Source: Methanobrevibacter sp. (GTDB taxonomy: Archaea; Methanobacteriota; Methanobacteria; Methanobacteriales; Methanobacteriaceae). From it: DNA of 6,653 nt. This document shows positions 5,570-6,653 of the stretch, in pieces (position 1 is the stretch's first letter; each line of letters opens with the position of its first letter). Location of the stretch: contig JAFRCZ010000036.1 in assembly GCA_017404125.1 (NCBI GenBank), forward strand, positions 1 through 6,653. The letters are read 5' to 3'. The translations under genes and the position numbers were made by a program. Below the pieces are notes generated by a model. The model was given only the letters and a program-made list of their open reading frames with translations, was not told where the DNA came from and made no database searches.

Positions 5570-6652
5570 TTAAGCTGCTTCAGCACCATCTGCGCCATCA
5601 TAGTCAGTTGTTGGGAAACTAATACTATTAATCATATTTTGGATTTCAGTTGTATTCAAAGCACTAATGTCCGGATTATTGGACTTTCCATTGTTTATGA
5701 CAAAGCTGTAGTATACTCCATCACGTAATGTGCAGTAATATCTTGAATATCCTTGATCAGCAGTGCTGATTGTCATTCCTAAAGATGGAATGCCTCCAAC
5801 ATAAACGGTTTGACAATCTAAAACTTCTCCATTCAAGGACTGAGCAGTTGCATTGACATCACTAATGATCTTATCATAAGTAATGTCGTCACTTTGAATT
5901 GTAGTAAATCCAATTAAAGTATTATCTTTGGTTTTAAATGCAATATCGCTGGAATTGCCATTTCCATCAGTATTATTATACATGGACCAATTTCCAGAAT
6001 AATCAAAACTGATTATACCATCAGTATAATGTTTTACTTCATCAGTAGTCTGGTTTTGGAGTCCATTAAGCCCGATTCCTGCAATTGAGAGAATAATAAT
6101 TGCTAATATTGCTACAATTGCAATTTTTCTAATGTTTATGCTGGAAGGAGCAGTTTCTGATTTTTTAATGACGGTTTCTTCAGCTTTTTTCTCCCTTTTA
6201 GGAATTGCATTTTTAATTTTATTTTTCTTAGGGATTTCCTTTTTAATTTCCCTAGTGATCTTTTCAGTTTTTGCAGCACTGAATTTTTTAGCAGGGTCTT
6301 TGATACCCTTGTCTTTTTGTTTAAATCCTTCAGTTGCAGTTTTGCTAAATGAAGGTTTAGTACTTTTTTGAGCTTGAGCTTGACTTTTTTGTTCTTTCTC
6401 TTTAGAAACACTACTAAATTTACTTAAATCGAAGCTACCTAACTTGCCAGATAATCCTTTTCCAAAGCTAGATGAGCTGCCTGAGAATATTGAATCATTA
6501 GTACTAGTGATTACTCCAGGCTTAAATTTGTCTTCTAACTTAGGAGGTCTAGCATTTGCTTCAGATTTTGGAGGCAGTTTAGCACCACAGTTACCACAAA
6601 TTGGCGCACTGTCATAACTTGCATTTCCACACTCTTGACAATATTTTACCAA
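5570..6652 (-). CDS. Zinc-ribbon membrane-anchored protein with PsbP-like outer domain
   Basis: The protein has 360 residues as seen. An N-terminal zinc ribbon has two CxxC knuckles (Cys5/Cys8 and Cys19/Cys22). A long disordered linker at 25-172 is first Ser/Gly/Phe-rich and then strongly Lys-rich. One hydrophobic helix follows at about 176-197 (IAIVAILAIIILSIAGIGL). The C-terminal part at 205-347 looks like a folded beta-rich domain; HYTDGIISFDYSGNWSM and the closing INSISFP resemble PsbP-like domains in other methanogen surface proteins. Lysines before the helix suggest a cytoplasmic ribbon and an outside C-terminal domain, which carries several Asn-X-Ser/Thr sites and two cysteines (280, 307). 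Function is unknown; a sensor or envelope anchor is possible. The first codon visible is TTG at 6650-6652, one base from the edge. Residues MVKYCQECG look like a natural N-terminus, so TTG is plausible, but its ribosome-binding site lies outside and a start further upstream cannot be excluded. Confidence 0.83.
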   Translation of the reverse strand: MVKYCQECGNASYDSAPICGNCGAKLPPKSEANARPPKLEDKFKPGVITSTNDSIFSGSSSSFGKGLSGKLGSFDLSKFSSVSKEKEQKSQAQAQKSTKPSFSKTATEGFKQKDKGIKDPAKKFSAAKTEKITREIKKEIPKKNKIKNAIPKREKKAEETVIKKSETAPSSINIRKIAIVAILAIIILSIAGIGLNGLQNQTTDEVKHYTDGIISFDYSGNWSMYNNTDGNGNSSDIAFKTKDNTLIGFTTIQSDDITYDKIISDVNATAQSLNGEVLDCQTVYVGGIPSLGMTISTADQGYSRYYCTLRDGVYYSFVINNGKSNNPDISALNTTEIQNMINSISFPTTDYDGADGAEAA

Positions 6653-6653
6653 A

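Noticed and set aside
6132..6411. Lys/Leu-rich minus-strand frame and hydrophobic plus-strand frame within the zinc-ribbon gene
   Set aside because: Both overlap the low-complexity Lys-rich linker and arise from its repetitive codons. The zinc-ribbon frame is continuous and has a recognisable architecture.

Overview
The window looks like a piece of a low-GC methanogenic archaeal chromosome. Methanobrevibacter or a close Methanobacteriales relative fits best. The reasons are very AT-rich intergenic DNA, archaeal ribosome-binding sites complementary to the 3' end of 16S rRNA (AGGTGAT, GAGGTGAT, GAGG), TTTAAATA-type boxes with a purine-rich flank, oligo-T tracts at gene ends, an archaeal Lhr-type helicase, and a zinc-ribbon membrane protein of a kind common in these genomes. 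The genus is an inference from style and protein families, not from a marker gene.

Layout from left to right. Bases 1-317 hold no gene. They contain what looks like the ribosome-binding site of a minus-strand gene starting just left of the window, and four tandem copies of a 32-bp A-rich unit. Next is a small minus-strand, Gly-rich membrane protein resembling DUF5518 (318-692), with a good promoter and a very strong Shine-Dalgarno site. Behind it, on the same strand, is an intact 866-residue Lhr-family SF2 helicase (824-3424), with a hairpin plus T-tract just past its stop. A 252-bp AT-rich divergent region (3425-3676) separates the helicase from a plus-strand HEAT-repeat protein with a TPR-like C-terminus (3677-4528). 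This converges on a minus-strand Nit2-like omega-amidase of the nitrilase superfamily (4581-5432). The two stops are separated by a strong hairpin that could terminate both. Upstream on the minus strand is a protein with an N-terminal zinc ribbon, one membrane segment and an outer C-terminal domain (5570-6652). It runs to the right edge and appears to start with TTG.

The genes do not form an obvious pathway or operon. Spacers of 128, 252, 52 and 137 bp separate them, each with its own plausible start or stop signals, and they read as independent units: RNA/DNA unwinding, a scaffold protein, metabolite repair, and two envelope proteins. I found no CRISPR array, tRNA, rRNA, insertion sequence, toxin-antitoxin pair or defence cassette, and no convincing undescribed multi-gene system. 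The items most worth a second look are the 32-bp tandem array, the repeated motif in the divergent spacer, the HEAT-TPR fusion and the zinc-ribbon membrane protein.
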